Origin: an uncultured Lachnospiraceae bacterium
Lineage (GTDB): Bacteria > Bacillota_A > Clostridia > Lachnospirales > Lachnospiraceae
Direction: 5' to 3'
Assembly: GCA_947302185.1 (NCBI GenBank)
Contig: CAMYVI010000131.1
Span: 1 to 7,095 of the forward strand
Length of the DNA stretch: 7,095 nt
The position numbers were made by a program, and so were the translations under genes. This document shows positions 1-6,623 of this stretch, in pieces (positions within the stretch are counted from its first letter, which is position 1; every line of letters starts with the position of its first letter). The notes under the pieces are model-generated. The model saw nothing but the letters and a program-made list of their open reading frames with translations, was not told the DNA's origin and searched no databases.

Positions 1-1356
1 GACTCCGGCTGCAGCCATCAGGTCTCCGTCGGCATAGTATTTCGTCCCCGCATCGGTGGTGACCGCCGCGCTGAGCTGCACTCCTTTCAGCAGGTCGGAT
101 GAACTTGCATCTACTATATCGCCTGTCAGAGGATTTACCATTTGTATTCTTACTGCATAGGAACCCGATTCAACAAAATCGACTCCGTTGCTGAGATTGA
201 ATTCCTCATTTGTTTCGGTATTGACAAGCAGGATCTGTATATCGACCCCGGGTTCAAAATATACCTCTACGGTATCTGCTTTGCAGTCAAAACTGTATTT
301 TCCCGACGGGAACGGAGCACCTCCCGTTCCTTCGGTCAGGTATGTGACAATTTCTCCCTTGAGATTGCCCGCAAATTTATCGCCATGCGGTTTATTGGCG
401 GGTCGTGCATCCGTCTTCGCAGAAACCTCTACATCGACTTCATCCGTTGCAGTCTTCACCGGCTTTCCCTGGTATTGCAGATTTCCGACTTTTACTTTAT
501 CTCCCTGAGCAAATATAACGTACTTGGCCACAGGGATATCCGGGTTGATCTCTGCCGTGCCCTTCCCTTTAACAGGTATCGTCTGAAGATTATATATTGT
601 TCTCGCCGCTTTCGTGATAGTGCCGAGAATCGCTTCTTTATTGGCAGCATCTTTATAAAAGGTATCGCTCGCGCTGGTTTTCGACAATCCGGCTTTTTCG
701 AGCGGATTCATTCCCACACCCTGAATGCCGATAAAGTAGACTCTGATATTGTCCTGCCCCGCATAGCCGAGTATCGTTTTTTTAACATACTCACAGGCAT
801 TGGCTACGGCCTTTTTATCTTTCGGATCCAGCTTGCGGGTGCCTGACGGATCTGACGGATCTCCGTTGTCGATGCCGTTGTCGAATGCGCCGTCCGTCAG
901 GACCAGGAGCCATTTCTCATCCGCTTCCGCTGTGCGCAGCTCATCACCGGCGCCCTGTACCGTCTGTATCGGCGTATTCAGGTAAGTACCGTTGTCGCCG
1001 TTCATGTGCCTCACGGCTTCTATTCTCTCGTTGAGCGCCATACTGCCGGTCAGGGTTATGGTCTTATGCCAGTTACCGCTGTGCTGAGATTTATTATCCT
1101 TGATGGAATATGCGGTCATCGGGTATATGACCAGCCGGTCATTTTCATTCATCATGGCCGCAAATACTTCCAGGGCATACTTGGCCTGGCTCCAGCTGGC
1201 GTTGCTGTCGACCATACTGCCCGAATCGTCATATACGACGTGTATTGTGCGTGTTTTTAATGCCCGCGTCTCTCCGTATGCGTTTGTCCCCGTAATTGTC
1301 ATAATCGGGACAAATAGCAGAAGCAGTATGATAAGAAAGGTAATATGCTTCCTCAT
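1..1356 (-). CDS. Secreted von Willebrand factor A (VWA) domain protein, C-terminus outside window
   Basis: The frame is open from the ATG at 1356 to the left edge (452 codons, no stop), so the C-terminus is missing. A GAGGAG ribosome site lies 7 bases before the ATG. Residues 1-26 form a signal peptide (RKH, hydrophobic run IILLLLFVPIM, likely cut after TNA). A VWA domain follows at about 37-250. The metal-ion site (MIDAS) is intact: D43-x-S45-x-S47 (YDDSGSM), a candidate threonine T128 (NTPI), and D155 in LTDGAFDNG. The part after residue 250 looks beta-rich and is not recognised. VWA domains bind protein partners through a metal ion, so an exported adhesive or scaffold role is inferred; the ligand is unknown. 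The gene starts 33 bases after the stop of the lipoprotein gene on the same strand, so the two are probably one operon. No LPXTG or membrane anchor is visible in the part seen. Confidence 0.88.
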   Translation of the reverse strand, partial: MRKHITFLIILLLLFVPIMTITGTNAYGETRALKTRTIHVVYDDSGSMVDSNASWSQAKYALEVFAAMMNENDRLVIYPMTAYSIKDNKSQHSGNWHKTITLTGSMALNERIEAVRHMNGDNGTYLNTPIQTVQGAGDELRTAEADEKWLLVLTDGAFDNGIDNGDPSDPSGTRKLDPKDKKAVANACEYVKKTILGYAGQDNIRVYFIGIQGVGMNPLEKAGLSKTSASDTFYKDAANKEAILGTITKAARTIYNLQTIPVKGKGTAEINPDIPVAKYVIFAQGDKVKVGNLQYQGKPVKTATDEVDVEVSAKTDARPANKPHGDKFAGNLKGEIVTYLTEGTGGAPFPSGKYSFDCKADTVEVYFEPGVDIQILLVNTETNEEFNLSNGVDFVESGSYAVRIQMVNPLTGDIVDASSSDLLKGVQLSAAVTTDAGTKYYADGDLMAAAGV

Positions 1357-1389
1357 AAAAACTCTCCTCATCGATAAAACGGTTTTCTG

Positions 1390-1905
1390 TCAGCTATTAT
1401 TCGCTGTTCGCTTGCTTCCGAAAAAGCGGTCGTCATCCTTGTATTTGTCTATTTCAATGCCGGTAATATACCAGGTGTCTTTCAGCTTTTTGAGTTTGAT
1501 GATCGCGTCTCTTCGGAATAATTCTCCCGCCATTTTAAAGGCGAGTACGCATCTTACCGTGGACCGCCTGCCGGACGATTTGATTATTCTGTCTTCTATC
1601 TTCAGATCCCCGAGAAAATCCGAAGGGTCATATTTTACTCCGAAGATTTTCTGAATAAGTTCTGCAAAGGATTCCTCTGCTTTTTCACGTGCTACGATTC
1701 TGTAAAGATCGTAGATATCTCTTACAGGCCCGGCATATTGCGGATCTATACAGTCCAGGATCTCACTCACATCGAAAGAATTGCATGCGCTTTCAAAGTT
1801 ATCAAGCACCTCATTTATTTTTCCCTTGCCTCCGCATCCTGACAGGGAGCCAATGATCACGACCACGACCAATACCAGTGATACTATCCTTTTCATTTTC
1901 TTCAT
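1390..1905 (-). CDS. Small lipoprotein, NTF2-like/DUF4878-type appearance, function unknown
   Basis: 171 residues. The N-terminus is a textbook lipoprotein signal: MKKMKR, a hydrophobic stretch LVLVVVVIIG, then lipobox L21-S22-G23-C24, predicting lipidation at C24 and anchoring on the outer face of the membrane. The mature part begins with a helix (NEVLDNFESACNSFDVSEIL) and ends with beta strands carrying a KLKDTWYITGIEI-like segment. That order, helix with paired 'do we have enough' helices and then a sheet, is typical of small NTF2-like/DUF4878 lipoproteins; this is a resemblance and not a proven match. The frame extends 32 codons further upstream, but the extension would run through a terminator hairpin and bury the signal peptide. 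I therefore start at 1905, behind GAGGCG; the ATG at 1896 is an alternative. Likely co-transcribed with the VWA gene 33 bases downstream. Function unknown. Confidence 0.82.
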   Translation of the reverse strand: MKKMKRIVSLVLVVVVIIGSLSGCGGKGKINEVLDNFESACNSFDVSEILDCIDPQYAGPVRDIYDLYRIVAREKAEESFAELIQKIFGVKYDPSDFLGDLKIEDRIIKSSGRRSTVRCVLAFKMAGELFRRDAIIKLKKLKDTWYITGIEIDKYKDDDRFFGSKRTANNS

Positions 1906-1930
1906 CTTTTCGCCTCGCCGTTTATTATTC

Positions 1931-1951
1931 TTTTGCTCGGTGCAAGCAAAA
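1931..1951 (-). promoter_or_regulatory. Hairpin between terminator and lipoprotein start, overlapping the terminator U-tract
   Basis: TTTTGCT (1931-1937) and AGCAAAA (1945-1951) form a perfect 7-bp stem with a 7-base loop. The stem includes part of the A/T run that serves as the terminator U-tract on the minus strand (1948-1954), so the two structures overlap. It could act as an alternative fold in the leader of the lipoprotein mRNA. The pairing is seen; a regulatory role is inference. Confidence 0.35.
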
Positions 1952-1975
1952 AAAGGCGCATTGTTACTGCGCCTT
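1948..1975 (-). terminator. Intrinsic terminator (possible attenuator) upstream of the lipoprotein gene
   Basis: On the minus strand AAGGCGCA (1975-1968) and TGCGCCTT (1960-1953) form a perfect 8-bp stem with a 7-base loop, followed directly by a run of seven T (1954-1948). It lies 226 bases after the stop of the channel gene and 43 bases before the ATG of the lipoprotein. It may end the channel transcript. No good promoter is visible between it and the lipoprotein, so it may instead be an attenuator that must be read through for lipoprotein-VWA expression. Confidence 0.8.
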
Positions 1976-1979
1976 CCTG

Positions 1980-2015
1980 TTATCTTTTTTGCCATACACA
2001 CAAGCTGAAATACAT
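1980..2015 (-). other. Possible leader ORF (11 codons, or 21 from position 2045)
   Basis: A short ORF MYFSLCVWQKR starts at 2015 behind a good GAGGGGG site 8 bases upstream. An in-frame ATG at 2045, preceded by AGGA, would give 21 residues. The stop (1980-1982) is only 4 bases before the terminator stem, so a ribosome at the stop would cover the 5' arm of the hairpin. That is the geometry of translation-coupled attenuation leaders. The ORF is too short to exclude chance, and the same frame happens to be open well upstream without a start. Alternative: non-coding 3' region of the channel gene. Confidence 0.3.
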
Positions 2016-2200
2016 TTTGATAGCCCCCTCAAAGCTAATAGACATTACGCTGATTCCTGCAACAAAACCTTCTGCAGATCGTATTGAACAGTGCACATCT
2101 TTTATTACTTTAGTGTAATATAGTGCTATAAAAAAATCTACTGTTTTTTGTGTATTTGCGCATGTGACTATAGATTATGTATATTTATATATATTTACGC

Positions 2201-4324
2201 TCAGTGATTTGTGAATACTATTAGCTTATCCTGTTCTTCAAGCTGCACGCTCTGCCTGTACTGATCGTCCCTGAAAAGTGTTATTTTCCCCTCGGGCTTG
2301 ACATATCCGAGAGCTACTGTAGGATACTGATCGGCTTCCGGAATATCGGGATCAATCGAAGCCTGCCATACTGCACGGATGAGATCTCCTGCGGTGCATT
2401 TTCCCGGAACTGTATTAAAGAAATCCGTGACTTTTTTGACGTAGATCTCCTTACTTTCATATTTCTTTATTTCCGTTTCGTCATCGGAATCATCATAATG
2501 CAGTATATCGTTATAGAAATCGAAGATAGCTTCTTTTTCTCCTATTTGGGTCACCATCTTGCTGATGTAACGATTACTGATGATTACATTATCGACACTG
2601 TAGCTGCTGACAATATCATGATGTTTCGGATCCAGTATCTCAACAATGACATCAATACTTTCCGGATCAAATCCGGGGATTTTCTGCTTTCTGTCCGAGA
2701 TGATGCCCTGTACATAGATAAGATAAGCCAATGCCGTGGAGTCGATTTCATCAGCAGGCGCTGTGTCGTCAGACAGGATCAGGACGCTTGTATTTTCTTC
2801 ATTGTCCGCCACGAATGCCTCTATGGTGCTTACAATAATGTCTTTGTCATAGACTGTCGCAGGAATCGTGTCAAGAACAAACGGGTAATCTGCATAATAG
2901 TTCATCTTCTCGAGATTTTGCGGATCATCCAGAACAATTATGTGGAGAATGCTGTAGATAGAGTCCGTATAGTCCCATTCTTTACAGAAGGATACAAATC
3001 CCTGCATAATATCGCGGCATTTACTGTTGTGGCCGAGTATGATGACATTTTTGGTCTCGATCCAATAATTTCTGTTCAAATCTACACTAAAGGATGTTTC
3101 CGCAAATGTTTCGGTTCTGGTTAAATCGCTGTCGGTGCCCGATGAATAGAAGAAATAATTGGTACCCTTCGACTTCATTGTAGTCAGAGGTATCGCACGC
3201 TTATGTGATTTCATATATTCCGTAATATATGTGTTATCGTCCTCATTATCTCTCTGTTCTACATAGAAAGTCGTGCCTTTATTTGAGAAGAATTCATTAT
3301 AGGCCAGGTTAAGTTCCGGCATAAGACAGAATTGTGAGAGGATACGCCCCAAAATCTCGTTGACTCTTACCGGGACGATGTTGCATTTTCCGTCAACCTG
3401 CTTATAGTGAATGATTCGATTTACGAGATCCCAGGTCCAGTCATCGAGTATTTCAACAATGATTTTCTGATTGTCATCTGAATACTCTGCGGAGGTTATG
3501 TCCGAGACGATCATCAGGGCTTTTATGGTTTCGGGATTGCCCCTGTCGTTCTGTCTCACCTGTTCAAATTCATACTGGCACATCGTGTGGCTATTGTCTT
3601 CCCCGAGTATGACTACCGACCTTGCTCTTTCAAGAGCGATGTCATGGAGCTGCTTTGCGGAGAATATGTTGCCCTCACGGACTATGACTGTGATGTTGTT
3701 GCGAAGTTTGTTCCTGTGCCAGTAAGCTATGCGCTCGAACAGGGACATTTCCTGACAGACTTTGCGGGTCTCTGCATTTTCACGATGTATCGTATCGGAA
3801 ATACGTTCGTCTATTTCTCTCAGGATTTCTTCTTTTCGGTTCTCGGTCAGTACAACTACTTTCTGCTTGCCGTCCAGATATAGAAGATCATTAATTATTT
3901 CAGAGGCTCTGGAGTTCCAGTTAAGGATAACGAGATGGTCTCTGATGACGAGGCGGCGGCCGCCGGCATTTGCGTTTTCGATGAAGCTTGAGATAGTGTT
4001 GGTTATATAACCGATTACAGCGCCTGTGAATGAGATCATTCCTATCAGAATGATTATGAGACAGACCATAGCTATAAAGATTCCGGATTTTCCGATGTCT
4101 TCAATGACGAAAGAGATGCAGCCTGCGTCGAGGATCATGGTCACGGTGTAGAAGAAGGATTCAAGCAGGCTGAGAGATTCGGTGCCGGTCAGGGAAAGGC
4201 TCCTGATGATGACGGCTGACAGGATTATAAAGAGAATGTTGAAGATGAAGATGGCGGCGAGAACGATTCGGCCCGGGTTTTTGATGAGCTGAATGCTCAG
4301 CTTTTCTTTTAATCTGAATTTCAT
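2201..4324 (-). CDS. CASTOR/POLLUX-like ion channel with two RCK/TrkA-N-type domains
   Basis: 707 residues; starts at 4324 behind GAGGGGGG. A short basic N-terminus leads to helix 1 (about 19-41), a pore loop (about 51-73) and helix 2 (about 81-108). A first RCK/TrkA-N-like domain begins with DHLVILNWNSRASEIINDLL (129-148); a second begins with KNVIILGHNSKCRDIMQGF (425-443). The C-terminus, DKLIVFTNH, is typical of RCK-type domains. The pore loop reads ILDAGCIS (64-71): it lacks the G-Y-G potassium filter and instead has the D-[A/S]-G core known from plant CASTOR and POLLUX/DMI1 filters. The first RCK motif (DH-LVI-x-W-x-x-R-x-x-E-I-I) also fits that family. Known members are tetrameric cation channels gated by a cytoplasmic RCK ring. 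Which ion passes here cannot be told. The gene is monocistronic or leads into the lipoprotein unit, and it is divergent from the ATPase gene. No clear promoter was found; TATGAT at 4373-4368 is a weak -10 candidate. Alternative: a diverged TrkA-N potassium channel. Confidence 0.82.
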   Translation of the reverse strand: MKFRLKEKLSIQLIKNPGRIVLAAIFIFNILFIILSAVIIRSLSLTGTESLSLLESFFYTVTMILDAGCISFVIEDIGKSGIFIAMVCLIIILIGMISFTGAVIGYITNTISSFIENANAGGRRLVIRDHLVILNWNSRASEIINDLLYLDGKQKVVVLTENRKEEILREIDERISDTIHRENAETRKVCQEMSLFERIAYWHRNKLRNNITVIVREGNIFSAKQLHDIALERARSVVILGEDNSHTMCQYEFEQVRQNDRGNPETIKALMIVSDITSAEYSDDNQKIIVEILDDWTWDLVNRIIHYKQVDGKCNIVPVRVNEILGRILSQFCLMPELNLAYNEFFSNKGTTFYVEQRDNEDDNTYITEYMKSHKRAIPLTTMKSKGTNYFFYSSGTDSDLTRTETFAETSFSVDLNRNYWIETKNVIILGHNSKCRDIMQGFVSFCKEWDYTDSIYSILHIIVLDDPQNLEKMNYYADYPFVLDTIPATVYDKDIIVSTIEAFVADNEENTSVLILSDDTAPADEIDSTALAYLIYVQGIISDRKQKIPGFDPESIDVIVEILDPKHHDIVSSYSVDNVIISNRYISKMVTQIGEKEAIFDFYNDILHYDDSDDETEIKKYESKEIYVKKVTDFFNTVPGKCTAGDLIRAVWQASIDPDIPEADQYPTVALGYVKPEGKITLFRDDQYRQSVQLEEQDKLIVFTNH

Positions 4325-4420
4325 AATGCCCCCCTCAATATTATTATTTTTTCAGATTCTTAATTGTATCATATTATTTGTGGTTGTAAGTCGATTAATT
4401 GTTTTTTTTGAGACCCTGCT

Positions 4421-4504
4421 AGGGACCTAATAGGGACGGTTCTTAACGATTAAGAACCGTCCCTGTTTGTTAAGAACCGTCCCTGACCGTTAAGAACCGT
4501 CCCC
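4421..4504. repeat. REP-like array: 15-bp inverted repeat plus three direct copies at 20-bp period
   Basis: AGGGACGGTTCTTAA (4432-4446) and TTAAGAACCGTCCCT (4450-4464) form a perfect 15-bp stem with a 3-base loop. The same 15-mer recurs at 4470-4484, and at 4490-4504 with its last base changed to C. The three direct copies start exactly 20 bases apart, separated by 5-base spacers GTTTG, GACCG and GATTG. A shortened inverted copy, AGGGACCTAA, is at 4421-4430. GGGACGGTTCTT cores recall Firmicutes REP elements mobilised by RAYT (Y1) transposases; this is from memory, and no transposase is in the window. The element sits between two divergent genes, so it is not needed as a terminator. Confidence 0.85.
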
Positions 4505-4536
4505 GATTGCCCCCGCCTCCCGAAATAACATCACAG

Positions 4537-4546
4537 GTATTAATAC
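4537..4546. promoter_or_regulatory. 10-bp palindrome overlapping the -35 of the DUF853 gene
   Basis: GTATTAATAC is a perfect palindrome covering the proposed -35 element. It could be an operator half or centre. A 10-bp AT-rich palindrome can also arise by chance, and no second copy is seen nearby. Confidence 0.2.
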
Positions 4547-4569
4547 TATCCCTGATTCTGTGGTATAAT
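4540..4569 (+). promoter_or_regulatory. Promoter of the DUF853 ATPase gene (extended -10)
   Basis: TATAAT (4564-4569) is a perfect -10 hexamer and is preceded by TGG, giving an extended -10 motif. TTAATA (4540-4545) matches four of six -35 positions at 18-base spacing. Transcription would start near 4576, leaving a leader of about 40 bases that carries the AGGAGG site (4601-4606). Confidence 0.7.
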
Positions 4570-4614
4570 GTATGCAATTAAGTCGCGTATATCAATCACA
4601 AGGAGGGAGCAAAT

Positions 4615-6216
4615 ATGTATTACGATGGAAATGTATGGCTCGGTCTGACAGACGACGGCGAGAAAGCGGTTCTGCTGCCGCGCATGGCCAACCGCCACGG
4701 CATGATCGCAGGAGCCACCGGCACCGGTAAGACCGTCACTCTCAAGGTCATGGCTGAAGCCTTCAGCAGCATGGGCGTCCCCGTTTTCCTGGCTGACGTC
4801 AAGGGCGACCTCGCAGGCACGAAAAATGCCGGTACGGACAGCGCAGACATGCAAGCCCGCATCGAGAGGTTCGGTCTCGCGGATGCCGGCTTCTCCTATC
4901 AGGGATTCCCCGTCACGTATTATGACATCTTCGGGAAGAACGGTATCCAGCTGCGCACGACGATCTCCGAGATGGGCCCGACCCTTCTCGCCCGCATCCT
5001 TGAGCTCAATCAGCTGCAATCGGATGTCCTCAGCGTCGTTTTCAAGATTGCCGACGACAACAATCTGCTTCTGATCGACACCAAAGACCTCAAGGCCATG
5101 CTGAATTTCGTCAATGACAACCGCAAGGAATTCCAGCAGGATTACGGCAACATCGCCACTGCTTCTATCGGCGTTATTCTCCGCGCAATCGTAGCACTGG
5201 AGTCCGAAGGCGGCGATGTATTCTTCGGAGAGCCGGCAATCAACCTGAATGACTGGTTCACGACGGGCGAAGGCGGCAAGGGCATGATCAACATTCTGGA
5301 CAGCCAGAGTCTGATCAATAACGGAAAATTATACTCGACTTTCCTCCTGTGGATGCTCTCTGAGTTATTTGAGAATCTTCCGGAAGTCGGTGACCTGTCC
5401 AAGCCAAAGATGGTGTTCTTCTTCGACGAGGCACATTTGCTGTTCAAGAATACCTCGAAGAGTCTGCTGGAGAAAATTGAGCAGGTGGTCAAGCTGATCC
5501 GCTCCAAGGGCGTCGGCGTCTACTTCGTAACGCAGAATCCGCGCGACATTCCGGATAATATTCTCGCGCAGCTCGGAAATAAGGTCCAGCACGGCCTGCA
5601 CGCTTACTCACCGGCGGAGCAGAAGGCTGTCCGGGCGGCCGCTCAGGCTTTCCGCGAAAATCCGGCGTTCAAGACATATGATACGATTCTTGAGCTGGGT
5701 ACCGGCGAGGCTATCGTTTCCTTCCTCGACAACGGAGGTATCCCGACGATGGTCCAAAAGGTGAAGATTCTGCCTCCGCAGAGTGCATTTGGCGGTATTA
5801 CGGACGATGACCGCAATGATGCCGTCAAGGGCAGTGTTCTTTACGGAAAATACGCCACTCCCGTCGATCCCGATTCCGCCTTCGAGTTCCTTGAGAGGCA
5901 CAATCTGCAGCAGCAGAAAGAAGCCGAGGAAGCTCTCGCCGCTGCTCTCGCCGAGAAGGAGCGCCTGAAGCAGGAGGCTGCGGCTGCCAAGGCTGCGGCT
6001 GCTGAGGAGGCAAGGCTTCAGCGTGAGAAGGAGAAGGAAGAGGCTGCGAAGATGCGGGCTGCGAAGCAGGTCGGAAGTTCGGTCGCGGGCACGGTAGGCC
6101 GCGAGGTCGGAAAGACATTTGGAGCTAAGTTCGGAACCTTCGGCAAGACGCTCGGCGGAAATATCGGTGCGAGCCTGGGACGCGGGGTCCTGAATACAAT
6201 TTTCAGAAATAAGTAA
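4615..6216 (+). CDS. HerA-like P-loop ATPase, DUF853 (YjgR) family
   Basis: 533 residues; ATG at 4615, 8 bases after AGGAGG. The ATPase core follows the DUF853/YjgR pattern. NRHGMIAGATGTGKTVTL holds the Walker A motif (GATGTGKT, 33-40), and DVKGDLAG at 61-68 is a conserved family stretch. Walker B is KMVFFFDEAH with D271 and E272. A TQNPRDIP segment (306-313) in the sensor position and a GNKVQHGLHAYSP segment (321-333) follow. Residues about 428-485 are a charged Ala/Glu/Lys/Gln coiled coil. The last 45 residues are Gly-rich and basic (VGKTFGAKFGTFGKTLGG), as is usual at the C-terminus of this family. E. coli YjgR is of similar length. The family belongs to the HerA/FtsK group of ring ATPases; its cellular substrate is not established. 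No NurA nuclease lies nearby, so a HerA-NurA repair or defence pair is not supported. The gene is monocistronic, with its own promoter and terminator, and is visibly more GC-rich than the flanking genes. Confidence 0.93.
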   Translation: MYYDGNVWLGLTDDGEKAVLLPRMANRHGMIAGATGTGKTVTLKVMAEAFSSMGVPVFLADVKGDLAGTKNAGTDSADMQARIERFGLADAGFSYQGFPVTYYDIFGKNGIQLRTTISEMGPTLLARILELNQLQSDVLSVVFKIADDNNLLLIDTKDLKAMLNFVNDNRKEFQQDYGNIATASIGVILRAIVALESEGGDVFFGEPAINLNDWFTTGEGGKGMINILDSQSLINNGKLYSTFLLWMLSELFENLPEVGDLSKPKMVFFFDEAHLLFKNTSKSLLEKIEQVVKLIRSKGVGVYFVTQNPRDIPDNILAQLGNKVQHGLHAYSPAEQKAVRAAAQAFRENPAFKTYDTILELGTGEAIVSFLDNGGIPTMVQKVKILPPQSAFGGITDDDRNDAVKGSVLYGKYATPVDPDSAFEFLERHNLQQQKEAEEALAAALAEKERLKQEAAAAKAAAAEEARLQREKEKEEAAKMRAAKQVGSSVAGTVGREVGKTFGAKFGTFGKTLGGNIGASLGRGVLNTIFRNK

Positions 6217-6234
6217 ATAAAGCATCTCAAGACA

Positions 6235-6258
6235 TACAGGATTTTGCTATTTCCTGTA
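6235..6258 (+). repeat. Short inverted repeat downstream of the DUF853 gene
   Basis: TACAGGA (6235-6241) and TCCTGTA (6252-6258) form a 7-bp stem with a 10-base loop, 18 bases after the stop codon and upstream of the main terminator. It has no T-tract and may only protect the mRNA 3' end. Confidence 0.35.
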
Positions 6259-6278
6259 GAATAAAACTGGTATGAATA

Positions 6279-6333
6279 AAACCCCCTGTCTCACTAAGAT
6301 TGATGTCTTTGTGAGGCAGGGGGTTTGTTTTTT
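6279..6333 (+). terminator. Strong intrinsic terminator of the DUF853 gene
   Basis: AAACCCCCTGTCTCAC (6279-6294) pairs with GTGAGGCAGGGGGTTT (6311-6326) with a single G-U pair. The stem extends inward past one T-T mismatch to a small TTGATG loop. The T-rich tract TTTGTTTTTT follows at 6324-6333. On the opposite strand the stem is followed by TTTTATTC, so it may also stop leftward transcription. Confidence 0.92.
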
Positions 6334-6352
6334 CCTTATTTAAAGCAGGGGA

Positions 6353-6503
6353 CCGGCTTCTGCCGGATTATGTATACGTTTTTGTATCAGACCTTTTATC
6401 TCGATCCCTATCCGATTTCGATCAAGAACGCCTCGGCGTTCTTGCCGCGCCGCGCATGGTGCGAAGCACCTTCCTTAATGCGCGGCTGCGATCCGCCGGA
6501 GGC
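6353..6503. repeat. Hairpin-rich intergenic segment, possibly a dispersed repeat
   Basis: No supported gene. Three stems follow one another. CCGGC/GCCGG (6353-6366) has a TTCT loop. CAAGAACGCC/GGCGTTCTTG (6423-6444) is a 10-bp near-continuous palindrome around TC. GCCGCGCAT (6449-6457) pairs with ATGCGCGGC (6478-6486) and encloses a nested GGTGC-GAA-GCACC hairpin (6458-6470). The segment is much more GC-rich than the LysM gene beside it. Such dense structure between convergent genes suits a mobile or dispersed repeat, or a structured RNA. Confidence 0.5.
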
Positions 6504-6607
6504 TTTTAATCTCTGACGCGGGTTTGTATCCCATGTCAGAGACAAGTTTCATTTTGCGCATTCATCTCACGACTTAAGTCACGAGAATTCTGCGTCAGAG
6601 ATTAAAA
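6504..6607. repeat. 104-bp element bounded by perfect 16-bp inverted repeats (MITE-like)
   Basis: TTTTAATCTCTGACGC (6504-6519) is the exact reverse complement of GCGTCAGAGATTAAAA (6592-6607). A third copy of the core, GTCAGAGA (6535-6542), lies inside, so TCTCTGAC (6510-6517) can pair locally (stem continued by GGG/CCC around TTTGTAT) or with the far end at 6594-6601. The interior also holds the palindrome GACTTAAGTC. It contains no ORF of note. The ends include TTAA, which could hide a palindromic target duplication. It could be a MITE or a structured RNA. Confidence 0.6.
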
Positions 6608-6623
6608 ATCTTCTATTTGATCT

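Noticed and set aside
142..846. Plus-strand ORF of 234 codons
   Set aside because: Antisense to the VWA gene, which has a ribosome site, signal peptide and MIDAS; the antisense product has no recognisable domain.
1906..2001. N-terminal extension of the lipoprotein (32 more codons)
   Set aside because: It would place a 32-residue charged segment before the signal peptide and be translated through the terminator hairpin.
2498..3124. Plus-strand ORF of 208 codons
   Set aside because: Antisense shadow of the channel gene; no ribosome site or domain.
4450..4504. Possible short CRISPR array
   Set aside because: The copies are 15 bases with only 5-base spacers, one copy is inverted, and there are no cas genes. 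A REP-like array fits better.
4615..6216. HerA-type ATPase as part of an anti-phage system
   Set aside because: Family features are those of DUF853/YjgR, and no nuclease, SIR2 or other defence partner is adjacent.
5608..6225. Minus-strand ORF of 205 codons
   Set aside because: Antisense to the DUF853 coiled-coil and C-terminal region; its Leu/Ser/Arg-rich product mirrors Ala/Glu/Lys codons.
6325..6516. Plus-strand ORF of 63 codons after the DUF853 gene
   Set aside because: It starts inside the terminator, has no ribosome site, and overlaps the hairpin cluster; more likely repeat DNA.
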